From: Bacteroidota bacterium
GTDB lineage: Bacteria > Bacteroidota > Bacteroidia > Chitinophagales > Chitinophagaceae
Reading direction: 5' to 3'
Assembly: GCA_023415275.1 (NCBI GenBank)
Contig: JAEZLJ010000023.1
Span: forward strand, 8,182-72,181
Length of the DNA stretch: 64,000 bases
In this document: piece by piece, positions 26,015 through 35,946 of the stretch
Layout: the number at the start of each line of letters is the position of its first letter
How positions within the stretch are numbered: the first letter of the stretch is position 1
Notes under the pieces: model-generated
What the model was told of the DNA's origin: nothing
Databases searched by the model: none
Seen by the model: only the letters and a program-made list of their open reading frames with translations
Program-made: the position numbers and the translations under genes

Positions 26015-29000
26015 ATGAAATTTTCACATTTACACGTACACACTCAATATTCATTGCTCGATGGCGCTGCGTCCATTTCCGGGCTTTATAAAAAGGCCAT
26101 TGATGATGGGATGCCTGCCCTGGCCATATCGGACCATGGTAACATGTTCGGGGTGTTTGAATTTGTTTCACAGGCCTATAAGAACCTGGATGAAAATGGA
26201 AAGCCCAAGGTAAAGCCCATTGTAGGCTGCGAATTTTATGTGGCTATAGACAGGCACCGGAAAACCTTCACCAAGGAAGAAAAAGATCAGCGTTTTCACC
26301 AAATATTATTAGCTAAAAATGAAACGGGGTACAGGAACCTTGTAAAGCTGACCTCACTGGGATTTATGGAAGGGCTTTACAGCAAATATCCCAGGATTGA
26401 TAAAGAACTGATCATTCAATATAAAGAAGGGTTGATTGCCACCACCTGCTGTTTGGGCGCCATGGTACCCCAGGCCATCATGAGAGGTTCGGAAGCAGAT
26501 GCCGAAAAAGAATTTAAATGGTGGCTGGACTTGTTTGGAGATGATTATTACGTGGAGTTTCAACGCCACGGAATGGCTGAGCAAGACAAGGTAAACGAGG
26601 TGCTGATCAAGTTTGCCAGGAAATATGGTGTAAAGATCATTGCTTCAAATGATTCGCACTATGTGGACCAGTCAGATTATAATGCCCATGATATTTTGCT
26701 TTGTATCAACACCGGGGAAAAACAGGCTACTGAAAAGTTGGGGAATTTTTCTGATGATGATGTGAATGCAAAAGGAAGAAGGTTTGCTTTTCCCAATGAC
26801 CAGTTTTATTTTAAGAAGTCAGATGAAATGATCAAGACCTTCCGGGACCTGCCGGAGGCCATTGACAATACCAATGAGATTGTAGATAAGGTAGAGCTGC
26901 TCAACCTGAAAAGAGACATACTGCTACCTGCCTTTCCATTGCCAAAGGAATTCCAGATCCATGCTGATTCTAACCTGAACCAGTGGGAATTTTTGAAACA
27001 CCTGACCTATGAAGGTGCGAAGCAACGCTATTCTGAAATAACAGAAGATATCCGTGAGCGACTTGATTTTGAGTTGTTTACGATCCGGACCATGGGTTTT
27101 GCCGGCTACTTCTTAATTGTAAGTGATTTTATTAAGGCAGGACGTGACCTTGGGGTTTTTGTGGGGCCGGGACGTGGTTCAGCAGCAGGAAGTGCTGTTG
27201 CCTATTGCATCGGGATTACTAATATAGATCCTATCAAATACAATTTGCTGTTTGAGAGGTTTCTGAATCCTGACCGTAAGTCTATGCCCGATATAGATAC
27301 GGACTTTGATGATGAAGGCCGTCAGAAAGTGATCGATTATGTGGTTCAGAAATATGGTAAGAACCAGGTGGCCCAGATTGTTACCTACGGTACCATGGCT
27401 GCCAAATCAAGTATAAAGGATGTGGCGCGGGTAATGGACCTGCCACTAGCCGAATCGAATGGGCTGGCCAAGCTGGTTCCGGATAAGCCAGGTACGAAGC
27501 TATACCGGGTGCTCCATGCACCCATTACTGCTAAAGAAGGAGAAAAACCATTAGAAGATGAATACAGCAGTGAGGATATTGAAAATGCCAAAAGATTAAG
27601 AGAAATATACAACAGCAAAACGCTTCAAAGCGAAGTGCTGCATGAGGCAGAACGCCTCGAAGGCTCGGTAAGGAATACTGGAATTCACGCGGCGGGTATC
27701 ATCATTGCTCCTAAGGACCTTACCGACCTGATACCTGTTTTCACTTCAAAGGAATCTGACCTTTATATTACCCAGATAGAAGGCAGTATCATTGAAGATT
27801 CGGGTGTGATCAAGATGGACTTCCTGGGATTGAAGACGCTGTCCATTATCCGCGATGCCCTCATCATGATCAAAGAGAAACATGGTGTGGACATCCAGAT
27901 TGATGAGATCCCATTGGATGACCCGGAAACGTATGAGCTGTATCAACGTGGCGATACCATTGCCACCTTCCAGTTTGAAAGCCCGGGCATGCAGAAATAC
28001 CTGAAGGAACTGAAGCCTGACCAGTTTGCCGACCTCATTGCCATGAACGCCCTGTACCGTCCCGGTCCAATGGCATATATACCTCAGTATGTAGATCGTA
28101 AGCATGGCCGTGAAGAAGTGCAATATGACCTGCCAGAAATGGAAGAGTACCTGAAGGAAACTTATGGTATCACTGTGTACCAGGAACAGGTGATGCTGCT
28201 GGCACAGAAGCTGGCCAGTTTTTCCAAGGGAGATGCTGACGTGTTGCGAAAGGCAATGGGTAAAAAGGACAGGAAGACCCTGGACAAGATGAAGAGCAAG
28301 TTTGTGGAAGGGGCCACTGCTCTAGGTCATAAAAAAGAGACTTTAGACAAGATCTGGACAGACTGGGAAGCCTTTGCACAATATGCGTTTAACAAGTCGC
28401 ATTCCACCTGTTACGCATTTGTCGCTTACCAGACCGCTTACCTGAAGGCCCACTACCCTGCTGAATACATGTCGGCAGTGCTGAACCATGCCAACGCCAT
28501 TGAAAAACTCACTTTCTTTATGGAAGAGTGTAAGCGCATGGGCATCAAAGTGCTTGGCCCGGACATCAATGAATCGCAAAAGGGATTTGCTGTAAACGAT
28601 GCAGGTGAGATACGATTTGGATTGGGTGGCTTGAAAGGTGTAGGCGAGAATGCTATTGAAAATATTATCCTGGAACGTAAAAAAGACGGACGTTATAAAG
28701 ATCCATTTGATTTTATTAAAAGGATCAACCAAAGGGCTGTTAATAAAAGAACACTGGAAAGCCTGATTTATGCCGGTGCATTTGACACCTTTCCCCAGTT
28801 GCACAGGGCCCAGTATTTCTGCATTCCTGAAGGAGAATCGCAAACCGGTCTTGAAAAGATCACGAAGTTCGGTAGTATAGTACAGGCCCAGTCGGTAAAT
28901 ACTTCCAACACGCTATTTGGAGACCTTCCTACAGTATTGGATATAAAGCCACCACAGATACCCAATTGCCCTCAATGGTCATTGACCGAGCAATTAGATA

Positions 29001-29644
29001 AGGAAAAGGAAGTGACAGGTATTTATTTGAGTGGTCACCCTTTGGATCATTACAAATTTGAGATACATCATTACGGTATTACTCCTGTAGAAGATTTCAA
29101 TGAGGTAAAGGAATCGCAATTGCTGGCAAGTGCCGGAAAGACCTATAAATTACTTTGCCTGGTTTCTGCAGCTAATCACAGGATATCAAGACAGGGAAAT
29201 AAATTTGGCTCCTTTGTTTTGGAAGATTATACAGGCAAAACAGAGATCGTGCTGTTTGGGGATGATTATGTGCGATACAATGCCTACTTGCAAAATGGCC
29301 AGGCTGTAATGCTGATCGGATCATTCAAGCAAAGGTTCAATAAGGCAGAGTATGAATTTAAAGTAAGCAGCATTGCCCTGGCTGAAAATGTGAAACGCCA
29401 GCTGACCAAGCAGTTGCAACTGGAAATAGATGTTAGGAATGTACAGAAAGAAATGATCGACTTTTTGGAAGAAAATATAAAAAAATACCCAGGTAAATCA
29501 TCTCTCAGGCTGATCATATCAGAACCTAAAACGGCCATCAAAGCCAACCTGGTGACATTGGATTCTGGATTGGAAATGAATACAGACCTGATAGATTTCC
29601 TTCAAAACAAGCCTGAGATAGAAGTGCAGGTTCAGGCTTTATGA
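26015..29644 (+). CDS. dnaE: DNA polymerase III alpha subunit
   Basis: This is the replicative polymerase catalytic subunit of 1209 residues. An N-terminal PHP domain (FSHLHVHTQYSLLDGAAS) is followed by the C-family polymerase core with GPGRGSAAGSAVAYC and the catalytic Asp block PDIDTDFDDEGR (about residues 424-435). The finger region includes GIHAAGIIIAP and YQEQVMLLAQKLASF. The helix-hairpin-helix region lies around 830-920, and a C-terminal OB domain at about 1040-1125 (GSFVLEDYTGKTEIVLF) completes it. Length and order are those of the DnaE1 group. A proofreading exonuclease domain is absent, as expected. It has a palindrome-covered promoter region and no close operon partner. Confidence 0.98.
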   Translation: MKFSHLHVHTQYSLLDGAASISGLYKKAIDDGMPALAISDHGNMFGVFEFVSQAYKNLDENGKPKVKPIVGCEFYVAIDRHRKTFTKEEKDQRFHQILLAKNETGYRNLVKLTSLGFMEGLYSKYPRIDKELIIQYKEGLIATTCCLGAMVPQAIMRGSEADAEKEFKWWLDLFGDDYYVEFQRHGMAEQDKVNEVLIKFARKYGVKIIASNDSHYVDQSDYNAHDILLCINTGEKQATEKLGNFSDDDVNAKGRRFAFPNDQFYFKKSDEMIKTFRDLPEAIDNTNEIVDKVELLNLKRDILLPAFPLPKEFQIHADSNLNQWEFLKHLTYEGAKQRYSEITEDIRERLDFELFTIRTMGFAGYFLIVSDFIKAGRDLGVFVGPGRGSAAGSAVAYCIGITNIDPIKYNLLFERFLNPDRKSMPDIDTDFDDEGRQKVIDYVVQKYGKNQVAQIVTYGTMAAKSSIKDVARVMDLPLAESNGLAKLVPDKPGTKLYRVLHAPITAKEGEKPLEDEYSSEDIENAKRLREIYNSKTLQSEVLHEAERLEGSVRNTGIHAAGIIIAPKDLTDLIPVFTSKESDLYITQIEGSIIEDSGVIKMDFLGLKTLSIIRDALIMIKEKHGVDIQIDEIPLDDPETYELYQRGDTIATFQFESPGMQKYLKELKPDQFADLIAMNALYRPGPMAYIPQYVDRKHGREEVQYDLPEMEEYLKETYGITVYQEQVMLLAQKLASFSKGDADVLRKAMGKKDRKTLDKMKSKFVEGATALGHKKETLDKIWTDWEAFAQYAFNKSHSTCYAFVAYQTAYLKAHYPAEYMSAVLNHANAIEKLTFFMEECKRMGIKVLGPDINESQKGFAVNDAGEIRFGLGGLKGVGENAIENIILERKKDGRYKDPFDFIKRINQRAVNKRTLESLIYAGAFDTFPQLHRAQYFCIPEGESQTGLEKITKFGSIVQAQSVNTSNTLFGDLPTVLDIKPPQIPNCPQWSLTEQLDKEKEVTGIYLSGHPLDHYKFEIHHYGITPVEDFNEVKESQLLASAGKTYKLLCLVSAANHRISRQGNKFGSFVLEDYTGKTEIVLFGDDYVRYNAYLQNGQAVMLIGSFKQRFNKAEYEFKVSSIALAENVKRQLTKQLQLEIDVRNVQKEMIDFLEENIKKYPGKSSLRLIISEPKTAIKANLVTLDSGLEMNTDLIDFLQNKPEIEVQVQAL

Positions 29645-29747
29645 ACGGACCGGGCTCATTGATAAGAAAAGAATATTATACGACACTGTAATTATTAAAG
29701 TAAATTGATAAGTCTGCCAAAATGAAACATTAACTGACAAGTATTCC

Positions 29748-29774
29748 TTGATAAAGGTGTTGGAGTTAAATTTG
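29748..29774 (+). promoter_or_regulatory. Putative promoter of trxA
   Basis: TTG (29748-29750), 16 bases, then a perfect TAAATTTG (29767-29774), with the trxA start codon 40 bases downstream. The spacer is slightly short for the phylum consensus. Confidence 0.55.
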
Positions 29775-29814
29775 CAGAATCAATTCATCGTTTGAATATT
29801 TTAAATTAAGAAAT

Positions 29815-30135
29815 ATGGCAAAAGCATTCACAGATTCTAATTTTCAAAATGAAGTACTTAGCTCAGAAAAATTAACCGTTGTTGACTTTTGGGCTGAATG
29901 GTGTGGTCCCTGCCGTGCTATAGGGCCGGTAATTGACGAGTTGTCAAAAGAATATGATGGCAAGGTGAACGTGGGAAAGGTAAATGTTGATGAAAACCCA
30001 CAGGTTAGTATGAACTATGGTATTACTTCAATACCAGCTATCCTTTTTATAAAAAATGGCCAGGTGGTAGATAAACTGGTTGGTGCTCAACCAAAAGGTA
30101 ATTTTGTAAAGAAAATTGAAGCTCATTTAAGCTAA
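29815..30135 (+). CDS. trxA: Thioredoxin
   Basis: This is a cytoplasmic thiol-disulfide oxidoreductase of 106 residues with the active site WCGPC (Cys30, Cys33), the buried Asp in VVDFWAEW and the cis-Pro in TSIPA. Length and sequence are those of a classical TrxA with no signal peptide. It is reduced by thioredoxin reductase and supplies electrons to ribonucleotide reductase, methionine sulfoxide reductases and similar enzymes. It has its own promoter and terminator, so it is monocistronic. Confidence 0.97.
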   Translation: MAKAFTDSNFQNEVLSSEKLTVVDFWAEWCGPCRAIGPVIDELSKEYDGKVNVGKVNVDENPQVSMNYGITSIPAILFIKNGQVVDKLVGAQPKGNFVKKIEAHLS

Positions 30136-30153
30136 TTACTTCATAATACCTAT

Positions 30154-30186
30154 AAAAAAACCCCGGATGCAGTTCCGGGGTTTTTT
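30154..30186. terminator. Bidirectional terminator between trxA and nucleoside permease
   Basis: The stem AAAAAACCCCGGA / TTCCGGGGTTTTTT with a short loop is flanked by A and T runs and serves both convergent genes. Confidence 0.88.
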
Positions 30187-30200
30187 ATTTATCAGTTCAA

Positions 30201-31484
30201 TTAATGCGGAGTCATCTCCAGCGCTTCTGCTTCATTGATTTCCTGTTTGTTAGCCACATGCTTATGTTTAAACAGCAAGAAAAATAAGACTGCTACAACT
30301 AATGCATATAAAGCAAATGAGATCCAGATGCCATGCCAGTCCTTACTGTTGTCTGCATTGGTAAAATAATGCTGGATGACCAAGCCACTGATGAGACTTC
30401 CTAATACGGCACCTACCCCATTAGTCATCATCATGAATAACCCCTGTGCACTGGCTCTAATGGCCGGACTTGTTTCAGTTTCAACAAATAAGGAACCTGA
30501 AATATTAAAAAAGTCAAAGGCCATACCATAAACAATACAAGAAAGAATGATCATCCAAAGACCGTTGCCAGGATCACCATAAGCAAATAGCCCAAAACGC
30601 AACACCCAGGCCACCATGCTTATCAACATTACCTGCTTGATGCCAAAGCGGCGCAGGAAGAAAGGTATAGCCAGGATAAACAGCGTTTCAGATATCTGTG
30701 AAATGGACATGATTATGGCAGGATATTTTACAGCAATGCTGCCCTTATAAAGCGGGTGATTGGCAAAGTCATGAAGGAAGGTATCACCATAGGCATTGGT
30801 AAGTTGCAATGCAGCGCCCAATAACATGGCAAAGAGAAAGAACATCGCCATTTTATAATTCTTAAACAAGGCAAAGGTGCCAAAGCCAAGAGTCGTTTGG
30901 GTTCCCTCTCCCAGCTTTACATTCCTTAACTGGGGTGGTGAAGGCGGCAAGGTAAAGGAATACAATCCTAATAATACGGAAGCAATGGAAGCCACATAAA
31001 ACTGGTTGGGCGAGGTTTCAAAATGAAGCAAACTAACCACCCATAAGGCTACAATAAAACCTACAGTACCCCATACGCGAATAGGTGGAAAATCTTTAAC
31101 CACATTGGTACCACTTTTCTTTAAAGCAGCATAGGCAACTGCATTGGAAAGCGCAATTGTGGGCATATAAAAGCACATATTCAGCAATAAAACCCAAAAG
31201 AACCAGGTGGGTGTACTAACCATGGGCAGGCAAAACAAAACGACACCTCCACAAATATGAAAGATGCCGTATAACTTTTCGGCATTGATATATTTATCTG
31301 CCAGGTAACCAGCTATAGAAGGCATGAAAAGAGAAGCTATGCCCATGGTGGAGAATATAGCACCAAATTGATCCGGAGCCCAGTTCTTGTATTGAAACCA
31401 AAAGGCCCCGATAGTGATCAACCAGGATCCCCAGACGAAAAACTGTAAAAAGTTCATTACAGTAAGACGAAGCTTGATATTCAT
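30201..31484 (-). CDS. NupG-like nucleoside permease (MFS)
   Basis: This 12-TM major facilitator of 427 residues is of the nucleoside:proton symporter type. It has the N-terminal LRLTVMNFLQFFVWGSWLITIG helix and the SIAGYLADKY loop 2-3 motif. It also carries FPPIRVWGTVGFI, GAALQLTNAYGDTFLHDF and the C-terminal QGLFMMMTNGVGAVLGSLISG, all characteristic of NupG/XapB relatives. It imports nucleosides into the cytoplasm. The gene is convergent with trxA. A near -7 sequence on the minus strand (TATCTTTC, plus 31514-31521) precedes the ATG. Confidence 0.9.
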   Translation of the reverse strand: MNIKLRLTVMNFLQFFVWGSWLITIGAFWFQYKNWAPDQFGAIFSTMGIASLFMPSIAGYLADKYINAEKLYGIFHICGGVVLFCLPMVSTPTWFFWVLLLNMCFYMPTIALSNAVAYAALKKSGTNVVKDFPPIRVWGTVGFIVALWVVSLLHFETSPNQFYVASIASVLLGLYSFTLPPSPPQLRNVKLGEGTQTTLGFGTFALFKNYKMAMFFLFAMLLGAALQLTNAYGDTFLHDFANHPLYKGSIAVKYPAIIMSISQISETLFILAIPFFLRRFGIKQVMLISMVAWVLRFGLFAYGDPGNGLWMIILSCIVYGMAFDFFNISGSLFVETETSPAIRASAQGLFMMMTNGVGAVLGSLISGLVIQHYFTNADNSKDWHGIWISFALYALVVAVLFFLLFKHKHVANKQEINEAEALEMTPH

Positions 31485-31712
31485 GCTGCAATTGATGTTT
31501 TGATTAAAAATCGAAAGATAGCTTTTTTAGTAAAAGCAAAAAATAATGCTGATTACCAGCCCATAACTGCCATTAAAATTTTAATCTCAAAAAAAGACAG
31601 TATTATGATAGACGGCTGCTCAGTTTCTTCGTATTATATTGAAGAAATGAGTTATTATTGTTGTGAGAGCGTGTTCAGTCCCAACCTTAGCTTTATATAA
31701 ATTTTTGCCTGC

Positions 31713-34004
31713 TTGAAAAAGGTTTATTCTAATGTATTTCTGTTGCTCATTTGTTTACTTCAAACAATCAGCTCCATAGCCCAGCGAGCTGAAAGTGGAA
31801 GACAAATAACAAGGTGTGTAACCATGCAAAGGATTGAAAAACTTTTTTCAAATGATCTTCTTTCCCGGGCAGCCAATAATCAAAGAACTGGTAATACAAA
31901 TACCGGCCCTGCTATTACCTCTTTCCGGTTGAATGCCGTTGTGACCATTCCAGTGGTGGTACATATTGTTTTACCTAATCCATATGTAGTTTCAGATGCA
32001 GATGTGCAGGCCCAGATCGACCGCCTGAATCTTGATTTTGCTGGTATGAATGGAGACAGTAGTAACGCCTCTTCTACCTTCCTGGCATTAAGAGGTCATA
32101 GCCTCATACAATTTTGCCTGGCTAAAAGAACACCATCAGGACAATTGACATCAGGAATTGAAAGAAGAACAAGTGAAACTAAATCCAAGCCACTTACTTC
32201 GGAAGACCCGATCAAATATCAATCAATGGGTGGCCTGGACCAATGGGATCCGTCTTCTTATTTGAACCTTTGGATTGGTGATGATGAAGGCACTGGTGAT
32301 ATACTTGGTTATGCTCATTTTCCTGGCACTACGCCTGTGGCTGAAGATGGCGTATTTATCAACTACAGAAGTTGGGGATCCAGCACCTGCTATACACTTC
32401 CTGATTATAATAAAGGACGCTCAGCCACTCATGAAATTGGCCACTACCTGGGTTTAATGCATATATGGGGGGATGACAATGGCTGTTCAGGAGATGATTT
32501 CAGGAACCTTACAGAAGTTCAATCTACCTGTTCACTTCCTGCAGGCTTGTTTAATCCTGTAGGAAAAGGTAATACTGCAGAAGATATAGGTGATACGCCC
32601 AACCAGGCGGGAGAAACCACCAATTGTTCTGTAGGCGAAACGACCGATGCCTGCGCCTCCACTACACCTGGAAAAATGTACCAGAACTTTATGGATTATT
32701 CCCTGGATGCCTGCCTGACCATGTTCACCAAAAAACAGGTAGAACGCATGGAATGGGTTTTGGATCATTGTCGGGCCTCTTTAAAGACTTCCCTGGGATG
32801 CCAACCTCCTTCCAACTCCGTAACAAGGGATGCCAGTCCATTGGAAAGTGTGAATCCTGGAGGAGTTGAATTAATAGGCTGTAATACAAAAAGCTATAGT
32901 TCTGTTGTATTATGTGCAGGCTCATTTGTTCCTAAAGTGCGCATCATCAATAACGCTTCCGCCCTTTTAACAACCATTACTGTAGGCTATGAAATAGATA
33001 AGGGCACTGCAGTTTCAAAAACTTTTACAGTTAATCTTGGCTTGGGCGCCACTACAGTAGTTTCTTTTGATGCTATATCCATAAGTGCAGGTAATCACGA
33101 GATCAAATTCTTTACTTCCAATCCAAATGGAAATGCAGACCAGGTACCAGCCAATGATAACCTGACCACCAGCTTTACAGTAAATGGAACAACTTCAGTA
33201 CCCTTTACTGAAAGCTTTTTAAGTGCGACCTTCCCTCCAGTCAATTGGTCGGTAATCAACCCCGATGGAGACATTACATGGCAAAGGAACGAGTTGGGTA
33301 AGAATAACCCTGGCTCTGCGTATGTAAACACTTTTAATTATGATAAAAACAATGAGGTTGATGACCTGGTGTCACCCAGGATAAGTTTCAACCCTATAGG
33401 TATTGATTCCATAAAATTATCCTTTGACCTGGCAGCAGCAACCTACAGTGATCCAGGTGATCCTTCTATTACTATGGACACTTTGCAGATACTGGTGAGC
33501 AAGGATTGTGGGAATACATTTACAAGTGTTTATAAGAAATGGGGAAAGAGCCTGCGCACTGTGGATATACCGCAGACAGAGGAATTCCTTCCTACCTCCG
33601 AACAGTGGAGAAAGGAAAATGTGGATCTTTCTATGTTCTCGGGGCAAAGTCCTATCCAATTGTTCTTCAGGGTGAGCAATAACTTTGAGAATAATATTTT
33701 TATAGACAATATCAACGTGATAACAAGTACGGTTCCAGCCTTGTTAAAGTCACAGGGTTACCTAGTGTTACCGAACCCCTTCCGGGAAAATTTTGTGGTC
33801 TGGCATTATCATCAGCCAACAGATTTACGTTACATCCGGGTATTCAACTCACTGGGACAGTTAATGTGGACGCAGGAGTTCAAAGGCAATGCAGATACCT
33901 TTATCACAATTGACCTTTTTGGTAAGCCCTCGGGTATCTATTTTGTAAGAATGGAATACCAGGACGCGTCTAAGAACTTTAGCCAACAGATTGTCAAACA
34001 TTAA
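31713..34004 (+). CDS. Secreted M43-type zinc metalloprotease, T9SS type A substrate
   Basis: This 763-residue secreted protease has a signal peptide (ending TISSIAQ) and a metzincin domain with VVVHIV early and HEIGHYLGLMH as the zinc site (bases near 32430). A Cys-rich catalytic core of the pappalysin (M43) type follows, ending in MDYSLDACLTMFTKKQ. A CARDB-like beta domain lies at about residues 395-495 and a choice-of-anchor-like beta domain at 500-670. The last 75 residues (PNPFRENFVVWHY... to QQIVKH) form a Por-type C-terminal sorting domain that directs export by T9SS and attachment. It uses a TTG start at 31713, with no ATG before the signal sequence. Confidence 0.92.
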   Translation: MKKVYSNVFLLLICLLQTISSIAQRAESGRQITRCVTMQRIEKLFSNDLLSRAANNQRTGNTNTGPAITSFRLNAVVTIPVVVHIVLPNPYVVSDADVQAQIDRLNLDFAGMNGDSSNASSTFLALRGHSLIQFCLAKRTPSGQLTSGIERRTSETKSKPLTSEDPIKYQSMGGLDQWDPSSYLNLWIGDDEGTGDILGYAHFPGTTPVAEDGVFINYRSWGSSTCYTLPDYNKGRSATHEIGHYLGLMHIWGDDNGCSGDDFRNLTEVQSTCSLPAGLFNPVGKGNTAEDIGDTPNQAGETTNCSVGETTDACASTTPGKMYQNFMDYSLDACLTMFTKKQVERMEWVLDHCRASLKTSLGCQPPSNSVTRDASPLESVNPGGVELIGCNTKSYSSVVLCAGSFVPKVRIINNASALLTTITVGYEIDKGTAVSKTFTVNLGLGATTVVSFDAISISAGNHEIKFFTSNPNGNADQVPANDNLTTSFTVNGTTSVPFTESFLSATFPPVNWSVINPDGDITWQRNELGKNNPGSAYVNTFNYDKNNEVDDLVSPRISFNPIGIDSIKLSFDLAAATYSDPGDPSITMDTLQILVSKDCGNTFTSVYKKWGKSLRTVDIPQTEEFLPTSEQWRKENVDLSMFSGQSPIQLFFRVSNNFENNIFIDNINVITSTVPALLKSQGYLVLPNPFRENFVVWHYHQPTDLRYIRVFNSLGQLMWTQEFKGNADTFITIDLFGKPSGIYFVRMEYQDASKNFSQQIVKH

Positions 34005-34082
34005 CCAGCCGTAGGCTATCTCTATCGTTAAAATTCAAGGTCATTAATTGACCTGGGTCATGTAGCAATTGCCTGTACTACT

Positions 34083-34090
34083 TAACTTTG
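34083..34090 (+). promoter_or_regulatory. -7 element of mqnE
   Basis: A perfect TAACTTTG lies 17 bases before the chosen mqnE ATG and overlaps the longer reading frame, which argues against the TTG start at 34069. No convincing -33 element is visible. Confidence 0.45.
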
Positions 34091-34107
34091 CAGCGCAAAT
34101 CAATGAT

Positions 34108-35235
34108 ATGATAGACGCCCCAGCAGCAAAAGTGCCCTTTGTAGATGTCAATCCTGGTTTACAGGCCATAGCTCAAAAAATATATAATGGTCAAAGAATA
34201 AGCCCTTCCGAAGGACTACTTCTTTTCAAAGAAGGCTCCCTGGCTTTTGTAGGTTCATTAGCTAATCATGTAAGAGAAAAACTTCATGGTAACAAAACCT
34301 TTTTTAACCGCAACTTTCATATTGAACCAACAAACGTTTGTGTTTTCTCCTGTAATTTCTGTGCTTACTCCAAATTATATGCACACCGGGATGAGGGATG
34401 GGAATTGAGCATGGAAGACATGTTGAATATTGTTAAAAAATATGACAATAAACCTGAAACTGAAGTCCATATTGTAGGAGGCGTGCACCCTAAAATGAAC
34501 CTTTATTTCTTTGCAGATCTGCTAAAAGCCATTCGTGCTCACAGGCCCGATCTGCACATCAAAGCCTTTACTGCAGTGGAGTTGGATTACATGTTCAGAA
34601 AAGCAAAAGTAAGCATTGAAGAAGGTGTAAACATTTTGAAAGAAGCAGGGTTGAATTCTATTCCGGGAGGTGGAGCAGAGATCTTTGATGAGGAGATCAG
34701 GCAACAAATATGTGCAGATAAAGTAAATGCAGAAGGATGGCTGGAAATACATGAAGCCATCCATAACGCAGGTATGCATAGTAATGCCACCATGCTTTAT
34801 GGTCATATTGAAAAGTATGAGCACCGCATTGATCATATGGAACGCCTGCGCCAACTTCAGGATAAAACCGGTGGCTTTAATACTTTCATACCACTGAAGT
34901 TCCGTAATGGTGATAATGATATGAGCCATGTGCCGGAAGTAAGCCTTGTAGAGGACCTGAAGCTTTATGCCATATCCAGGTTGTATATGGACAATTTCCC
35001 GCACATCAAAGCATACTGGCCTATGCTGGGCCGGAAAAATGCCCAGTTATCACTTGCATTTGGTGTAGACGACATAGATGGAACTATAGATGATACTACC
35101 AAGATATACTCCATGGCAGGTGCAGAAGAACAAAATCCGGCTATGAGTACTGAAGAGATTGTGGCACTGATCAAGCAAGTGAACCGGGTACCTGTGGAAA
35201 GAGACACGCTTTATAATACCATTCAGGAATACTGA
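34108..35235 (+). CDS. mqnE: Aminodeoxyfutalosine synthase (radical SAM)
   Basis: This 375-residue radical SAM enzyme adds S-adenosylmethionine to 3-(1-carboxyvinyl)oxybenzoate, the second committed step of the futalosine route to menaquinone. The cluster-binding CVFSCNFC (CxxxCxxC) follows HIEPTNV, the MqnE-type version of the motif. The Gly-rich SIPGGGAEIFDEEIR and HSNATMLYGH blocks also match. Start ATG 34108 (MIDAPAAKVPF) is preferred because a -7 promoter element lies inside the longer frame. The other pathway gene here is mqnA at 54.7 kb, and mqnC, mqnB and mqnD are not in the window. A hairpin terminator follows. Confidence 0.95.
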   Translation: MIDAPAAKVPFVDVNPGLQAIAQKIYNGQRISPSEGLLLFKEGSLAFVGSLANHVREKLHGNKTFFNRNFHIEPTNVCVFSCNFCAYSKLYAHRDEGWELSMEDMLNIVKKYDNKPETEVHIVGGVHPKMNLYFFADLLKAIRAHRPDLHIKAFTAVELDYMFRKAKVSIEEGVNILKEAGLNSIPGGGAEIFDEEIRQQICADKVNAEGWLEIHEAIHNAGMHSNATMLYGHIEKYEHRIDHMERLRQLQDKTGGFNTFIPLKFRNGDNDMSHVPEVSLVEDLKLYAISRLYMDNFPHIKAYWPMLGRKNAQLSLAFGVDDIDGTIDDTTKIYSMAGAEEQNPAMSTEEIVALIKQVNRVPVERDTLYNTIQEY

Positions 35236-35252
35236 TTGATTTTAAACCTATC

Positions 35253-35280
35253 AAACCGCTGCAAAGTCAGCGGTTTTTTT
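35253..35280 (+). terminator. Terminator after mqnE
   Basis: The hairpin AAACCGCTG / CAGCGGTTT with a 6-base loop and seven T residues lies 18 bases past the mqnE stop codon. Confidence 0.88.
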
Positions 35281-35355
35281 ATGTCTTATATTTCTTACCA
35301 GGCATTATCCAAGGCGGCTAGATGATTCGTATATTTAAGTAAGAAGCTTATTTGT

Positions 35356-35934
35356 ATGAAATGGCCATGGTGGAAAGGCAAAATCATTATTTTTCAATGG
35401 TTAATTGCCATAATATCCACAATAGGTTGCCAGAAGGAATATAGTTTTGAAGGCAGTCCAGTGCCTGTTGCCGATACTGTACCTGTACAAACTTTTGACT
35501 TTCCTTCCTGCAACAGCTGTCTTTCAAATGATAGCCTTGACCTATGGGCCTGGAAGTTTAAGCTTAATAATGCTACCCTTTGTGGTCATGCTGATACAGC
35601 CATTATTAATATAGAGCGGAGCTCTTTTACTTTTTTTGGTCCTTCCACCTGCTCGCTGGATTCAGGACTTGTGATCACAGTTTACCTAAATCCCTGGGTA
35701 TTGAACAGTGACAAATCAAATATCAATGCCGGCATGGTAGCCTTTTATTATTATGATCATATAGGAAGCAGCTATATCCTCATGAGCCAGCCTAATACTG
35801 CTTTTACACTGACCATAGAAAATTATAATGATCTAACCGGGATTACCACTGGTAAGTTTGCGGGATATGCTTATTTGGCTAATGGAGACATTGCCACCAT
35901 ACATGAAGGGAAATTCAAGGTGAAGTTGCGATGA
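35356..35934 (+). CDS. Lipoprotein of unknown function
   Basis: This 192-residue putative lipoprotein has the N-terminus MKWPWWKGKIIIFQWLIAIISTIGC with a lipobox-like IGC (Cys25). The remainder is beta-rich with Asn, Asp and aromatic residues and four further Cys (SCNSCLS, CGHAD, CSLD). The pattern fits a small outer-membrane or periplasmic beta-sandwich. I do not recognise the family. A near -7 (TATATTTA) sits about 20-30 bases upstream. It is convergent with the serine dehydratase gene and stops 12 bases from its end. Confidence 0.7.
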   Translation: MKWPWWKGKIIIFQWLIAIISTIGCQKEYSFEGSPVPVADTVPVQTFDFPSCNSCLSNDSLDLWAWKFKLNNATLCGHADTAIINIERSSFTFFGPSTCSLDSGLVITVYLNPWVLNSDKSNINAGMVAFYYYDHIGSSYILMSQPNTAFTLTIENYNDLTGITTGKFAGYAYLANGDIATIHEGKFKVKLR

Positions 35935-35946
35935 TCTGAGAATAGA

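Noticed and set aside
31500..31700. 66-codon plus-strand frame before the metalloprotease
   Set aside because: Low-complexity translation, weak start and no promoter distinct from that of the following gene. Treated as non-coding.
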